From: Lactococcus formosensis
Lineage (GTDB): Bacteria > Bacillota > Bacilli > Lactobacillales > Streptococcaceae
Direction: 5' to 3'
Length of the DNA stretch: 64,000 bases
NCBI RefSeq assembly: GCF_018403745.1
Contig: NZ_BOVP01000001.1
Location: 248,001-312,000, forward strand
Shown in pieces: positions 1-10,012 of this stretch; positions within the stretch are counted from its first letter, which is position 1, and each line of letters opens with the position of its first letter. A program made the translations under genes and the position numbers. The notes under the pieces are model-generated. The model worked only from the letters and a program-made list of their open reading frames with translations, made no database searches and was not told the origin of the DNA.

Positions 1-1
1 A

Positions 2-109
2 ATAGAAAGTATTATAGAAGAAATTGATCCAACTGCAAGTTTTAACAAAACGATACTTGCCCAGGAATATAACCAATCATTAGCAATGATGGAAAATGCA
101 ATAGCTTAA
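2..109 (+). CDS. C-terminal tail of an unknown gene of the integrated element (partial)
   Basis: The window opens inside a plus-strand reading frame of 35 codons that ends in TAA at 107-109. The visible tail is acidic and hydrophilic (it contains IEEIDPTASF and ends MMENAIA). I do not recognise the family. It is followed by a terminator-like hairpin and then by the integrase on the same strand, the usual arrangement of a prophage lysogeny module or of an accessory gene just inside the integrase end of a mobile element. The N-terminus lies outside the window, so function cannot be assigned. Confidence 0.5.
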   Translation: MESIIEEIDPTASFNKTILAQEYNQSLAMMENAIA

Positions 110-117
110 AAAATAAA

Positions 118-153
118 AAAGCCGCCCAAGTTTGGCGACTGTGGGGCGGCTTT
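118..153 (+). terminator. Terminator after the partial gene
   Basis: AAAGCCGCCC at 118-127 pairs perfectly with GGGCGGCTTT at 144-153. The T-tract is short (TTT). It separates the partial gene from the integrase. Confidence 0.6.
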
Positions 154-231
154 AGATCTAGTACAGAAACAACACGAATTACGTGAAGTTTTCTTGTACT
201 CTATTTTACAGAAAAAAGGAGTAGAAATCAA

Positions 232-1371
232 ATGTGGGTAGAAGCTTTAGAAAACGGTAAATATAAATATTTTGAGAGATATCGTGACCCTTTAACCGAA
301 AAGTTAAAGAAAGTGTCAATTACACTCGACAAAAATACTTCAAGGGCGCAAAAGGAGGCACAACGTCTTCTCCAAGAAAAGATTGATAAGCACGTAAAAG
401 ATGCTGATGTAAGTAATATTACTTTTTGGGAACTATATGAAGAGTATTTCAAGAACTGGTCCCCAACAGTTAAAGATTCTTCAAAGCGTGGTCTAATTGC
501 TCACGATAATAGAATAAAGGATAATATTCCGAAGTCTACACCGGCAAGAAATATTACACGTAGAACAATTCAAAAGTTAGTTAACGAAATGATGGATGAG
601 GGCTATGCTTATAGTTACTATAATGGTTTCAAAAAACGATTCCATTCTATTCTTGATTTCGGTGTACGTATGGGGTATCTTGATAAAAATGAAGCAAGTT
701 ATGTTAAATCACCAAAAAAAGTAAAATCATTTGAAGAAGTCCAAGAAAAAAGAGAGAGTTACCTTGAATTAAGCGAAATAAAACAATTATTAAAAATACT
801 TAGGATTACTCCAAGAGTAGATCATTTAGCAAATTTCGTAGAATTTATGGCCTATACTGGAGCAAGATATGGAGAAACTGCTGCTTTAACTACTAAAGAT
901 ATTGATTTAGAGAATGGTCTCGTAACAATAAATGGAACATATGATCGAGCATTGAAGATAAAAACAACTCCAAAGACAGATTTTTCCTACAGGACAATAA
1001 CGATTCCAGATAATATTATTAAAATAATTGAATCACAACTGGAGTTACTGGAACTTAATAGATCAGTCAAAGGGAAAGATTTCAATAAAAATAATTATAT
1101 ATTCTTTAGTGTTAATGGTTCAGCAATTGATTTAGATACTTTAAATGTAGTGATACGGCGAGCAGCAGAAAAAGCAAAAATCAATAAACATTTAACTTCG
1201 CATATTTTTCGTCACTCACATGTTGCCCTACTTGCAGAATTAGGTATCCCGCTGAGTGCTGCCATGGAAAGAGTAGGACATACAGATTATAAAACTACTC
1301 TAAGCATTTACTCACATGTTACCAAATCTGTCAAAGTTGATATAGTTAAAAAGTTAAATGAACTAAAATAA
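232..1371 (+). CDS. int: Tyrosine recombinase / phage-type integrase
   Basis: Site-specific recombinase expected to integrate and excise a prophage or ICE. The 379 residues show the classic three-part layout: an N-terminal arm-binding region (about 1-55, AP2-like, with WVEALENGKYKYFERYRD), a core-binding SAM-like domain (about 60-165) and a catalytic domain (about 175-379). Catalytic residues visible are R212 (TGARYGE), K248, H324 and R327 (HxxR in SHIFRH), H350 (VGHTDY) and nucleophile Y360 (LSIYSHV), so the enzyme looks intact. AAAAGGAG at 214-221 lies 10 nt before the ATG. Its 3' end points at sufB, so the rest of the element lies to the left of this window. Family assignment is firm; element type (prophage versus ICE) is undetermined. 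Confidence 0.93.
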   Translation: MWVEALENGKYKYFERYRDPLTEKLKKVSITLDKNTSRAQKEAQRLLQEKIDKHVKDADVSNITFWELYEEYFKNWSPTVKDSSKRGLIAHDNRIKDNIPKSTPARNITRRTIQKLVNEMMDEGYAYSYYNGFKKRFHSILDFGVRMGYLDKNEASYVKSPKKVKSFEEVQEKRESYLELSEIKQLLKILRITPRVDHLANFVEFMAYTGARYGETAALTTKDIDLENGLVTINGTYDRALKIKTTPKTDFSYRTITIPDNIIKIIESQLELLELNRSVKGKDFNKNNYIFFSVNGSAIDLDTLNVVIRRAAEKAKINKHLTSHIFRHSHVALLAELGIPLSAAMERVGHTDYKTTLSIYSHVTKSVKVDIVKKLNELK

Positions 1372-1406
1372 AAAGTGCCCCTCATAAAATTAAAGGGGCA
1401 CTTTTT
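1370..1406 (+). terminator. Integrase terminator
   Basis: A 13-bp perfect stem (AAAAAGTGCCCCT / AGGGGCACTTTTT) with an 11-nt loop and a T-run overlaps the integrase stop codon. It probably works in both directions. Confidence 0.85.
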
Positions 1407-1456
1407 ATAATTGTAGGATTCATTGATAGCACTATATTTTACGCTTTTTATTTTCA

Positions 1457-1475
1457 TGCCCCTTCTTTGCCCCTT
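1457..1475 (+). repeat. Paired TGCCCCTT direct repeats, candidate integrase arm sites
   Basis: TGCCCCTT occurs at 1457-1464 and 1468-1475, exactly 11 bp apart (one helical turn), and a third GTGCCCCTC sits in the integrase terminator. Clustered direct repeats just beyond the 3' end of int are typical of arm-type binding sites near an att site. The element-chromosome border must lie between 1372 and 1535; without the other end I cannot define the att core. Confidence 0.4.
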
Positions 1476-1490
1476 TGTTTTCTTGTAATA

Positions 1491-1516
1491 AAGAAAAACA
1501 ACCGTAAAGCCAGTTA
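1491..1516 (-). terminator. Possible suf operon terminator
   Basis: Read on the minus strand, AACTG GCTTTA CGGTT forms a short hairpin followed by GTTTTTCTTTATT about 20 nt after the sufB stop codon. The stem is weak, but position and T-run fit. Confidence 0.4.
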
Positions 1517-1535
1517 TAAAGGCACTAAGAAACAA

Positions 1536-2933
1536 TTAACCGATTGAACCCTCCATGCTATAAGAAATCAATCTGTTAAGTTCTACTGCGTACTCCATTG
1601 GAAGCTCTTTTGTGAAGGGTTCAATAAAGCCCATCACAATCATATCAGTGGCTTCTTTTTCTGTTAAACCACGGCTCATCAGATAGTATAACTGTTCTTC
1701 TGAGATTTTAGATACTTTAGCTTCGTGTTCCAAGGCAACTTGTGAGTTATGAATTTCATTAAATGGAATTGTATCTGATTTTGAAATATCATCCATAATA
1801 ATCGTGTCACATTCAATATGTGATTTAGAATGTGCAGAGTTTTTATTGAAGGTTACTTGTCCACGATAGTTTACGGCTCCACCAGATTTAGAAATGGATT
1901 TAGAAATAATTGATGAGCTTGTATTTGGTGCATTATGAATCATTTTGGCACCTGTATCTTGCTCTTGATTTGCGTTAGCAAAGGCGATTGAAAGCATTGT
2001 ACCACGTGCGCCAGGACCGTCTAAATAGACAGCTGGATACTTCATAGAGACACGTGAGCCTAAGTTACCATCAATCCATTCCACGGTCGCATTTGCCTCT
2101 GCCTTGGCACGTTTTGTTACCAAGTTATAGACATTATCTGACCAGTTTTGAATGGTTGAATAACGCATATATCCACCTTCTTCACAGAAGATTTCCACAA
2201 CAGCAGCGTGTAAGCTGGCTGATGAATATGTTGGTGCAGTACAGCCTTCCACATATTGAATAGAAGCTCCTTCATCAACAATGATTAAAGTACGTTCAAA
2301 CTGTCCTGATTTTTCGTTATTGATACGGAAATAGGCTTGGATAGGAATTTCACATTTTACCCCTTTAGGCACGTAAACGAAGCTTCCTCCTGACCAAACT
2401 GCTGAATTCAAGGCGGCTAATTTATTGTCTGTTGGAGGGACAAGTTTTGCAAAGTATTTTTTGAAAAGTTCTGGATATTCCTTCAGAGCAGAATCCGTAT
2501 CGGTGAAGACGATACCGAGCTTTTCAAATTCTTCTTTCATGTTGTGATAAACAACTTCTGATTCATACTGTGCCGAAGCTCCTGCCAAGTAAGCACGCTC
2601 TGCTTCTGGGATACCAATTTTTTCAAAGGTTTCCTTAATTTCATCGGGAACTTCTTCCCAAGTACGTGCTGGTTTATCGGTGGGTTTTTGGTAATACACT
2701 ACATCATCAAAATCAATGTCTGATAAATCAGGTCCCCATTCTGGAAGCTCTAATTTTTTGAAAGCTTCGAAGGACTTGAGGCGGAAATCCAGCATCCATT
2801 CTGGTTCTTCTTTTGCGGCCGACATTTTACGAATCACATCTTCTGTCAGACCTGTTCCTGTAGACATAACTAACTCAGCATTATCATGAAAACCAAATTT
2901 ATATTCTTCTAATACTGGAACTTCTTCTGTCAT
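1536..2933 (-). CDS. sufB: SUF Fe-S cluster scaffold protein SufB
   Basis: Core subunit of the SufBCD scaffold on which Fe-S clusters are assembled in the cytosol. At 465 aa it matches the family length. The N-terminal region is followed by a long beta-helix domain with the conserved SufB stretches [20 protein letters not shown] and [15 protein letters not shown] and the C-terminal [19 protein letters not shown]. It is the last gene of sufC-sufD-sufS-sufU-sufB, 24 nt after sufU, with an AGAGAGGA ribosome site before the ATG. SufB probably takes sulfur from SufS via SufU. Assignment is firm. Confidence 0.96.
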   Translation of the reverse strand: MTEEVPVLEEYKFGFHDNAELVMSTGTGLTEDVIRKMSAAKEEPEWMLDFRLKSFEAFKKLELPEWGPDLSDIDFDDVVYYQKPTDKPARTWEEVPDEIKETFEKIGIPEAERAYLAGASAQYESEVVYHNMKEEFEKLGIVFTDTDSALKEYPELFKKYFAKLVPPTDNKLAALNSAVWSGGSFVYVPKGVKCEIPIQAYFRINNEKSGQFERTLIIVDEGASIQYVEGCTAPTYSSASLHAAVVEIFCEEGGYMRYSTIQNWSDNVYNLVTKRAKAEANATVEWIDGNLGSRVSMKYPAVYLDGPGARGTMLSIAFANANQEQDTGAKMIHNAPNTSSSIISKSISKSGGAVNYRGQVTFNKNSAHSKSHIECDTIIMDDISKSDTIPFNEIHNSQVALEHEAKVSKISEEQLYYLMSRGLTEKEATDMIVMGFIEPFTKELPMEYAVELNRLISYSMEGSIG

Positions 2934-2957
2934 TATTTTCCTCTCTTTATATGCATT

Positions 2958-3413
2958 CTAGTGAGTTTCAGATACAGTAGCAGTACCATCTGTCTCAATC
3001 GCTTTTTTCAGGGCATTCCACGCCAGAGTTGAACATTTTACCCGTTGCGGAAATTTAGAAACTCCTGCAAGGAATTGAGCGTCTCCAAGGCGCTCTTGCA
3101 CAGGATCTTCGTGACCCGTCACCATTTCTGAAAAAATCCGTGCCAATTCCAAAGCTTCTGCTTTTGTCTTGCCAATAACAGCTTCCGTCATCATTGAAGC
3201 AGATGCTGTTGAAATTGTACAACCGTGCCCACTAAAGGCAATATCGCTAATCTTATCTTCTGTAAACGCAACAGTCAAGCGAATGACATCACCGCAGGTT
3301 GGATTGTTCAAATCAACAACACAAGCCTGCTGGAGTTCACCTGCATGGCGCGGAGCAGAAGAGTGATCAAGAATTACTGCACGGTATAAATTATCTAATT
3401 TTGAAAGTGCCAT
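2958..3413 (-). CDS. sufU: Zinc-dependent sulfurtransferase SufU
   Basis: IscU-like protein that accepts sulfur from the SufS persulfide and passes it to SufBCD; in Firmicutes it acts as a zinc-dependent sulfurtransferase rather than a true scaffold. The 151 aa carry the ligand residues C40 and D42 (NPTCGD), C65 (GHGCTIS) and C127 (VKCSTLAW), and the roughly 20-residue insertion that distinguishes SufU from IscU is present in the second half. It lies 24 nt after sufS and 24 nt before sufB. Assignment is firm. Confidence 0.95.
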   Translation of the reverse strand: MALSKLDNLYRAVILDHSSAPRHAGELQQACVVDLNNPTCGDVIRLTVAFTEDKISDIAFSGHGCTISTASASMMTEAVIGKTKAEALELARIFSEMVTGHEDPVQERLGDAQFLAGVSKFPQRVKCSTLAWNALKKAIETDGTATVSETH

Positions 3414-3437
3414 TCTTTTTCTCCGTTTTTCTTAATA

Positions 3438-5905
<2,468 letters not shown>

Positions 5906-5974
5906 TTAATTGTATCTCCATGATGTGTTTGGTCATTTAAGACTTTCTGTCCTAATAACTTACACGACCTCAAC

Positions 5975-6745
5975 TTATGCTTCTTCCTTATATTCAATCC
6001 CTAATTCTTCAGAGATTTTAGCATAACCTTCTTTTTCAAGACGTTTTGCAAGTTCGGCTCCACCTGTCATAACGACACGGCCTTCCATCATGATGTGGAC
6101 AACATCTGGAGTAATATAGTCGAGTAAACGTTGATAGTGGGTGATGATAAGAGCACCAAAGCTATCACCACGCATAGCATTCACACCTTTTGAGACGACT
6201 TTAAGGGCATCAATATCAAGCCCAGAGTCAATTTCATCCAAAATAGCAAAAGTTGGTTCTAACATCAAGAGTTGGAGGATTTCATTTCGTTTTTTCTCTC
6301 CACCAGAGAAGCCTTCATTGAGGTAACGCTCCGCCATCTCTTCTTTCATGTTAAGTAATTCCATATTTTCATCCAATTTTTTAATGAAATCCATTACAGA
6401 AATCTTGTCATCTTCTGCACGTTTAGCATTGATGGCTGCACGCATGAATTCAGCGTTTGTAATACCCGGGATTTCTGACGGGTATTGCATCGCAAGAAAC
6501 AATCCGAGACGAGCACGTTCATCGACTTCTAGTTCAAGGACATTTTCGCCGTCAAAGAGAATTTCTCCCTCAGTAACAGTGTAACTTGGATTTCCCATAA
6601 TTGCAGCCGATAAGGTTGACTTACCTGTACCATTTGGGCCCATGATTGCATGTACTTCATTAGTGTTAATTGTAAGGTTTACACCTTTAAGGATTTCTTT
6701 ATCTTCAATACTTACATGAAGATTTTTAATTTCTAAAGTTGCCAT
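5975..6745 (-). CDS. sufC: Fe-S assembly ATPase SufC
   Basis: ABC-type ATPase of the SufBCD complex; ATP hydrolysis drives conformational change of SufB/SufD during cluster assembly. The 256 aa contain Walker A (GPNGTGKST near 36-44), the signature region FSGGEKKRNEI, Walker B (FAILDEIDSGLD) and the switch His (ITHYQ). GAAGGAGT precedes the ATG. It is the first gene of the operon, downstream of an extended -10 promoter. Confidence 0.96.
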   Translation of the reverse strand: MATLEIKNLHVSIEDKEILKGVNLTINTNEVHAIMGPNGTGKSTLSAAIMGNPSYTVTEGEILFDGENVLELEVDERARLGLFLAMQYPSEIPGITNAEFMRAAINAKRAEDDKISVMDFIKKLDENMELLNMKEEMAERYLNEGFSGGEKKRNEILQLLMLEPTFAILDEIDSGLDIDALKVVSKGVNAMRGDSFGALIITHYQRLLDYITPDVVHIMMEGRVVMTGGAELAKRLEKEGYAKISEELGIEYKEEA

Positions 6746-6794
6746 TCTAACTCCTTCAATTCATAAGTAAAATATCTTTTACACTTCACCCTCC

Positions 6795-6800
6795 ATTATA
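6795..6800 (-). promoter_or_regulatory. Extended -10 promoter of the suf operon
   Basis: Minus strand reads TGTTATAATGG: TATAAT preceded by TGn, about 50 nt before sufC. No convincing -35 is needed for this class. Confidence 0.6.
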
Positions 6801-6836
6801 ACAAAAAAAACAGACGAAAAGCTCATTTCCGTTCTG
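6801..6836 (-). terminator. rgpG terminator
   Basis: Minus strand ACAGAACGGAAA pairs with TTTTCGTCTGT (one bulged A) and is followed by eight T. It overlaps the last codons of rgpG and sits directly before the suf promoter. Confidence 0.7.
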
Positions 6837-8079
6837 TTTTGTCATGTTTATATTTTCTTTTGCGTTTCTTGTTTATAACTTGCTCTCGATACTCAGAACT
6901 CCCAATAAACCGCAAAACATTAAGGAAAGGTTGACGATCTTTACCAAGTATACCGACCAAATCAATAAAGAGCCCTAATCCAAGCAGTAATGCAATAATT
7001 AAGAATATTCCACCAACCCGACTTGAAACTTGTAGGATCAATGAAATAAAGGCAAAAATTCCAGCTATACCATAAATGACTAATACGGCACCACGATGTG
7101 TAAAGCCAATGTACATCAAGCGATGATGTAGGTGCATTTTGTCAGCACTGGAAATTCTTTGGTTGTTCAATTTCCGGCGAACCATTGCGACGATAGTGTC
7201 TGTTAATGGTACTCCTAAAATCAAAAGTGGAGTCAAGACAGCTACAGCCGTCGCATTTTTTAAACCTTGCAGCGATACAACCGATATCATAAAGCCAAGA
7301 AATAAAGCTCCAGTATCTCCCAGATAGATAATCGCTGGATGATAGTTATACGGAAAGAAGCCCATAATGGCCGCAACTAAGGTAAAAATGGTAATAGGTA
7401 AGAAGATGCTTGATCCTGGTAAAAAGAAGTAAGACACAATGCCCATGGTAAAAAGCGAAATCACAGAGACACCACTAGCTAAGCCATCTAGTCCATCAAT
7501 CAAATTAACCGCATTTGTAATCGAAACAATCCAGAAAACGGTAAAAATAAAGGATAGCCAAGTAGGGAACTCAAGAAAAGGGCCTCCAAAAGGGATTTTA
7601 AGATTATCAAAGCGTGCATGGGTAAAAAACCATGTGATTGACGCAGCGAGAAGCAACCCAGCCATCTTCATCTTGGGAGAGATTTCTTTAATGTCGTCAA
7701 TGAGTCCTGTTATGACGACAATACCGCCAGCTACAATAAAAGGTGCAATGTAGCTAATATAAGTCACTAAATGAGGCTTGATTCCTTCAGTCACCTGTTT
7801 GGGACTCATTAGCGGAAGCTGCGGGTAAACAATCATCGGAAGGATAAAAAGAGTCGCAATTGCAAAGGATGCAAAAATAGCTAAGCCACCTGCTGAAGGC
7901 ATTATCTTCGTATTGACACGTCGCTTATTGGGCTTATCTACTGCTCCTATCCGGCGTGAAACAAAGGTCATCAATGGGGTAAAAACCAGGGACATTCCGA
8001 ATGTCACGAAGAGCACAATGAAGAACTCAACTGTGAAGGGAATTCCCTTAATCGGGATTTCTTTTATGGTATCTATCAT
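6823..8079 (-). CDS. rgpG: Undecaprenyl-phosphate GlcNAc-1-phosphate transferase (RgpG/TagO type)
   Basis: Polytopic membrane enzyme of the MraY/WecA/TagO family; it transfers GlcNAc-1-P from UDP-GlcNAc to undecaprenyl phosphate, the first step of rhamnose-rich wall polysaccharide or teichoic acid synthesis. The 418 aa include about 11 membrane segments and the family motifs DDIKEISPKMK, NAVNLIDGLDGLASG, YLGDTGALFLGF and HLHHRLMYIGF. In streptococci the order mecA-rgpG-suf is conserved, which supports rgpG over mraY. It starts 3 nt after mecA, without a clear ribosome site, so translation is probably coupled to mecA. Confidence 0.9.
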   Translation of the reverse strand: MIDTIKEIPIKGIPFTVEFFIVLFVTFGMSLVFTPLMTFVSRRIGAVDKPNKRRVNTKIMPSAGGLAIFASFAIATLFILPMIVYPQLPLMSPKQVTEGIKPHLVTYISYIAPFIVAGGIVVITGLIDDIKEISPKMKMAGLLLAASITWFFTHARFDNLKIPFGGPFLEFPTWLSFIFTVFWIVSITNAVNLIDGLDGLASGVSVISLFTMGIVSYFFLPGSSIFLPITIFTLVAAIMGFFPYNYHPAIIYLGDTGALFLGFMISVVSLQGLKNATAVAVLTPLLILGVPLTDTIVAMVRRKLNNQRISSADKMHLHHRLMYIGFTHRGAVLVIYGIAGIFAFISLILQVSSRVGGIFLIIALLLGLGLFIDLVGILGKDRQPFLNVLRFIGSSEYREQVINKKRKRKYKHDKTERK

Positions 8080-8082
8080 ATC

Positions 8083-8766
8083 TTAAATTTTTGAGAGAAC
8101 TTCCAAAGCACGAGTGTTGATCAATATCTCGCCATATTCTTGTAGTGTTTCGCGACTGTTGACCGTTTCCTGTCCGTACTCTAACATTCGGGCACGCATG
8201 GAACTTACAGCTGTCTTTCCTTTTGATTTTTGATTATCTAAAATAATCAAGTAAAACTTGTCTTGATAGCTATAAAGTTCAGACTCTTCTGCATCGATTT
8301 TAACATTTTTTACTGCCATCAAAAGTTGAGACATATTTTCAAATTCTAGGGAATAGAAGACAAAATCTGGGTCTGGTTTGTTTTCTACTTGTGTTTCTTT
8401 AGTTTCAGTTGTACTTGTATCTGTCATTGCTCCGCCATTTTGTTTTAAATCTTCCACACGTCCAAAGAAATCCGTCATGAGCTGCTCAAATTCTTCAGGA
8501 TCATCTGGAAGATTATTGGGATCAATATCGATGTTTTCTTCAGTAACAATAATATTCACCCCTTTAGGGAAAGGTTGAATTTGGAAGGTTAAAAGTCCTG
8601 ACGAGAAGCGTTCCTCAAGTCCTAGCTCTTCTACCAACTCATAAAAAAGATTTTCCACCATTGATTGGTTAGTAAAAAAATCAGAGAGTTTGACATCATG
8701 ATCAACCAAATCTTGGAAGGTTAGGCTAATCTTTATTGTTTTTTCGTTTATTTCTTCGTATTGCAT
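8083..8766 (-). CDS. mecA: Adaptor protein MecA
   Basis: Adaptor that recruits substrates (for example competence regulators) to ClpC for degradation by ClpCP. An N-terminal substrate-binding domain starts QYEEINEKTIKI, an acidic linker lies around 75-120, and a C-terminal ClpC-binding domain starts near FVFYSLEFENM. I chose the ATG at 8766 (227 aa), which has AGG about 8 nt upstream and matches the MecA N-terminus. A longer TTG reading at 8799 adds 11 residues but lies inside a hairpin and has no ribosome site. Its partners clpC and clpP are also in this window. Confidence 0.93.
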   Translation of the reverse strand: MQYEEINEKTIKISLTFQDLVDHDVKLSDFFTNQSMVENLFYELVEELGLEERFSSGLLTFQIQPFPKGVNIIVTEENIDIDPNNLPDDPEEFEQLMTDFFGRVEDLKQNGGAMTDTSTTETKETQVENKPDPDFVFYSLEFENMSQLLMAVKNVKIDAEESELYSYQDKFYLIILDNQKSKGKTAVSSMRARMLEYGQETVNSRETLQEYGEILINTRALEVLSKI

Positions 8767-8787
8767 ATTTTTTAACCTATTATTCTT

Positions 8788-8834
8788 AATTCTTCCCAAT
8801 GAAAACCATAACCTTTAATTTTCATTGCAGAATT
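8788..8834 (-). ncRNA. Hairpin in the mecA 5' leader
   Basis: AATTCT + AATGAAAA on one side pair with TTTTCATT + AGAATT on the other (8 bp plus 6 bp with a small internal loop). It lies between the mecA promoter and its start codon, ending about 20 nt upstream of the ATG. It may modulate translation or mRNA stability; no known family is claimed. Confidence 0.45.
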
Positions 8835-8864
8835 ATTTTTACTTATATTTAACTGTTTCTTCTA

Positions 8865-8870
8865 ATTATA
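8865..8870 (-). promoter_or_regulatory. Extended -10 promoter of mecA-rgpG
   Basis: Minus strand TGTTATAAT (TGn + TATAAT) predicts a start near 8858 and a leader of roughly 90 nt. Confidence 0.55.
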
Positions 8871-9001
8871 ACATATAAAAGGCTGTTCGCGTTTTTTGCC
8901 ATTTCATCAGAAAATTTTTTCTTCTCCTTTGTTACTCTTACGAAATTTTTTGTATCATTGGAAATTATTATGTTATTTACCTCTAAAATATATTTTTTTG
9001 A

Positions 9002-9007
9002 TAAAAT
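9002..9007 (+). promoter_or_regulatory. Extended -10 of dagK, 6 nt before the ATG
   Basis: TTTGATAAAAT: TGn + TAAAAT, then AGTGAT, then ATG. The predicted start of transcription coincides with the start codon (leaderless). No ribosome-binding sequence is present upstream of the ATG. Confidence 0.55.
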
Positions 9008-9013
9008 AGTGAT

Positions 9014-9922
9014 ATGATTTATTACATTCTTGCCAATCCCAATGCCGGCTCACGCAAAGGGGAGCGTTCATTGAAACTTTTATTGCCTTTTCTCGAAAAA
9101 GAGGGCCTCTCTTACAAACTCTTTGCGACCGAACATACTGGGCAAGAAGCAGCTTTTATCCAAAAAATCCTGGAAGAGAAAACAACAGATGACCAGCTTA
9201 TCATCTTAGGGGGTGATGGTACCATTTCTTTGGCTCTCAATGCTTTACCTGTTGACCTCTCCTTTGGCTATATCCCTTCAGGTTCAGGTAATGACTTTGC
9301 CAGAAGCTTAGGGCTTTCTCTTGATCCTATTCAAGCCTTCAAGAATATTCGCCACAACAAGACTAGAGACTTTTACGTTATGCACTATAAGTCTCAATCA
9401 TTCTCCGGTTATGCGCTTAATAATGTAGGAATCGGTTTAGATGCAGCCATTGTCAAGGCGACTAACGAGGGACGTATGAAAACCATCTTGAACTCCCTTA
9501 AGCTCGGTAGACTTTCTTACTTTCTGACTGCCCTTCATGTTTTATTTACCAAGAACCCCTTTGAAATTAGTGTTTATAACATGAAAAATGCTTTTAAATT
9601 TGATAATGCTTTTCTCCTAACTTTTACTAAGCACCCTTATTTTGGTGGCGGTATTCAAATTGCACCAGAAGCAACTAATCTTAGTCAAGAAATTCATTTG
9701 GTCGAGTTGGACAGATACGGTATTCCCAAAATATTTTCGCTAATCCCTAGTGTGCTTAAAGGCAAACACTTAGAGAATAATCTTTTTCACCATAGTGTTT
9801 CCACAGTAGCCGCAGTAACCTCACAGTCCGTTCAGCCTGTTCAAATTGACGGAGAGTCCTTCACGATTCAAGCCAACGACACTTTGACTCTAACTTCTGA
9901 AAAACGCAAGATTATTTGTTAA
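9014..9922 (+). CDS. dagK: Diacylglycerol kinase family lipid kinase (DagK/YegS type)
   Basis: Soluble lipid kinase that phosphorylates diacylglycerol (or a related lipid), recycling DAG released during lipoteichoic acid synthesis. The 302 aa begin with the nucleotide-binding NPNAGSRKG and contain the hallmark GGDGT (near 74-78) and PSGSGNDFARSL motifs of the DAGK catalytic domain, with a C-terminal beta-rich domain ending in VQIDGESF. It is the only plus-strand gene between mecA and rpoC. The ATG has no ribosome site and lies 6 nt after a -10 hexamer, predicting a leaderless mRNA. Substrate is inferred from the family. Confidence 0.88.
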   Translation: MIYYILANPNAGSRKGERSLKLLLPFLEKEGLSYKLFATEHTGQEAAFIQKILEEKTTDDQLIILGGDGTISLALNALPVDLSFGYIPSGSGNDFARSLGLSLDPIQAFKNIRHNKTRDFYVMHYKSQSFSGYALNNVGIGLDAAIVKATNEGRMKTILNSLKLGRLSYFLTALHVLFTKNPFEISVYNMKNAFKFDNAFLLTFTKHPYFGGGIQIAPEATNLSQEIHLVELDRYGIPKIFSLIPSVLKGKHLENNLFHHSVSTVAAVTSQSVQPVQIDGESFTIQANDTLTLTSEKRKIIC

Positions 9923-9926
9923 TAAT

Positions 9927-9970
9927 AAAACGGAAGAGAAACTCTTTAAAAGAGTTTCTCTTCCGTTTTT
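9927..9970 (+). terminator. dagK terminator
   Basis: Long perfect inverted repeat (AAAACGGAAGAGAAACTC / GAGTTTCTCTTCCGTTTT) followed by T residues immediately after the dagK stop; symmetrical, so it can act in both directions. Confidence 0.9.
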
Positions 9971-9976
9971 CTTTAC

Positions 9977-10010
9977 AAAAAAATAGCGATATCATCATCG
10001 CTATTTTTTA
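9977..10010 (-). terminator. rpoC terminator
   Basis: AAATAGCGAT / ATCGCTATTT stem with a 6-nt loop and a T-run on the minus strand, just after the rpoC stop. Confidence 0.85.
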
Positions 10011-10012
10011 TT

